Origin: Rhodopirellula sp. SM50
GTDB taxonomy: Bacteria > Planctomycetota > Planctomycetia > Pirellulales > Pirellulaceae
Length of the DNA stretch: 64,000 nt
NCBI RefSeq assembly: GCF_002289565.1
Contig: NZ_NTFY01000066.1
Coordinates: 59,187 to 123,186, forward strand
Direction of reading: 5' to 3'
The position numbers were made by a program, and so were the translations under genes. Below are positions 63,612 to 64,000 of this stretch, piece after piece (position 1 is the stretch's first letter; each line of letters begins with the position of its first letter). Under the pieces are notes generated by a model. It was not told the DNA's origin, did not search any database, and saw only the letters and a program-made list of their open reading frames with translations.

Positions 63612-64000
63612 GATGTACTCGGCAATGTTGTTGAGGGGTGGCGGCGGATGCCGTCTAAACTCAACAGCGATGCGCCACTACCCCGAATGGGAGCCCCCCT
63701 GCATTGTCATCCCCAGGCTGGCGAGAATCAACACTTGTCCACCGGGAAAACGGAACGCGGCGGCGGAGCCGGCAAGCAGGATGCTTACGCGACTTCGGCG
63801 ACTCGTTCCCGGGCTCCGCCTGGGAACGGGATTGCTCGGAGGCTCCGCCTCAGGAGACCGCCGGCGGAGGTGGCAAGCAAGATGCTTACCCCACTTGGCG
63901 ACTCGTTGTCAGGCTCCGCCTGGGCTGCGCAGAATGCCCGCGATTTCATGCGTTGTGCCGGTTAAGACTTTGGTCGTTCTTGTTCCGTGGTGGATCAAGA
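63612..64000. repeat. Upstream region of the giant gene with palindromes
   Basis: About 150 bp directly before the ATG shows no repeats and must hold the promoter, but I see no convincing -35/-10 pair. Then come GGCTCCGCC-type palindromes (about 63800-63925) and the 66-bp repeat F (63922-63987). No gene is visible to the window end. Confidence 0.65.
63922..63987. repeat. 66-bp dispersed repeat F, copy 2
   Basis: Same length as 8382-8447, with about six substitutions. It starts GGGCTGCGCAGAATGCCCG and is again attached to a GGCTCCGCC palindrome. Confidence 0.9.

Noticed and set aside
59247..62990. Long plus-strand open frames (824 and 418 codons) opposite the N-terminal repeats of the giant gene
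   Set aside because: They are antisense shadows. Their apparent repeats mirror the 633-bp units of the minus-strand gene, and they contain no domain signature.
60130..63500. CRISPR-like or satellite DNA appearance of the regular spacing
   Set aside because: Units are 633 bp, coding, divergent in sequence and in frame; no short direct repeats with unique spacers.

Overview
The window is a GC-rich chromosomal segment from a planctomycete, most likely a member of the Pirellulaceae. That assignment rests on gene content: a formylglycine-type sulfatase, a giant surface-protein gene whose N-terminus carries an LExLExRxLL motif, dockerin-like C-terminal modules, and many dispersed palindromes in the gaps between genes. 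No transposase, phage gene or CRISPR array is visible.

Positions 1-26.4 kb are an ordinary mosaic of short transcription units. In order they are: the end of an unknown gene; an AI-2E-family membrane protein; a double heptanucleotide array; an M32 carboxypeptidase; rlmN (minus strand); a PepT-like M20 peptidase translationally coupled to a small [2Fe-2S] BFD-like protein; a sulfatase; a secreted unknown protein (minus); tRNA-Cys (minus) with a good sigma70-type promoter; a tagaturonate epimerase (uxaE); a YeiH-type exporter coupled to a 64-aa membrane protein; acs (minus); rsgA; a four-gene minus-strand cluster (ABC ATPase, ABC permease, 3-hydroxyisobutyrate-dehydrogenase-like protein, quinone-oxidoreductase-like protein); a 777-aa secreted protein built from duplicated unknown domains; and a sugar-phosphate isomerase/epimerase-like TIM barrel (minus).

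Positions 26.7-63.6 kb are one uninterrupted minus-strand reading frame of 12,291 codons (36.9 kb, about 58% of the window). From N- to C-terminus the predicted protein has an LExLExRxLL export-type motif, five beta-helix-like repeats (four anchors spaced exactly 633 bp), a LamG-like domain, five Ig-like calcium-rich repeats with a PA14-like insert, 13 CARDB-like repeats, an unassigned stretch with an IPT-like segment, a beta-propeller, nine cadherin/He_PIG-like repeats, a first dockerin-like pair, two Big_2-like domains, a YVTN-like propeller and about 2,900 residues of RHS/YD repeats. It ends with an RHS core (DPxG-x20-DPxGL), about 800 unassigned residues, a metzincin-like HELGHLLGFG domain and a C-terminal dockerin. 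It looks like an RHS-type encapsulating protein fused to a long adhesive stalk and a protease-like tail, and it is the most interesting object in the window.

The intergenic gaps hold several families of imperfect palindromes. One copy is nested inside another, and one copy lies in frame inside the giant gene. These elements are spread over the whole window and appear to be mobile without encoding their own transposase.
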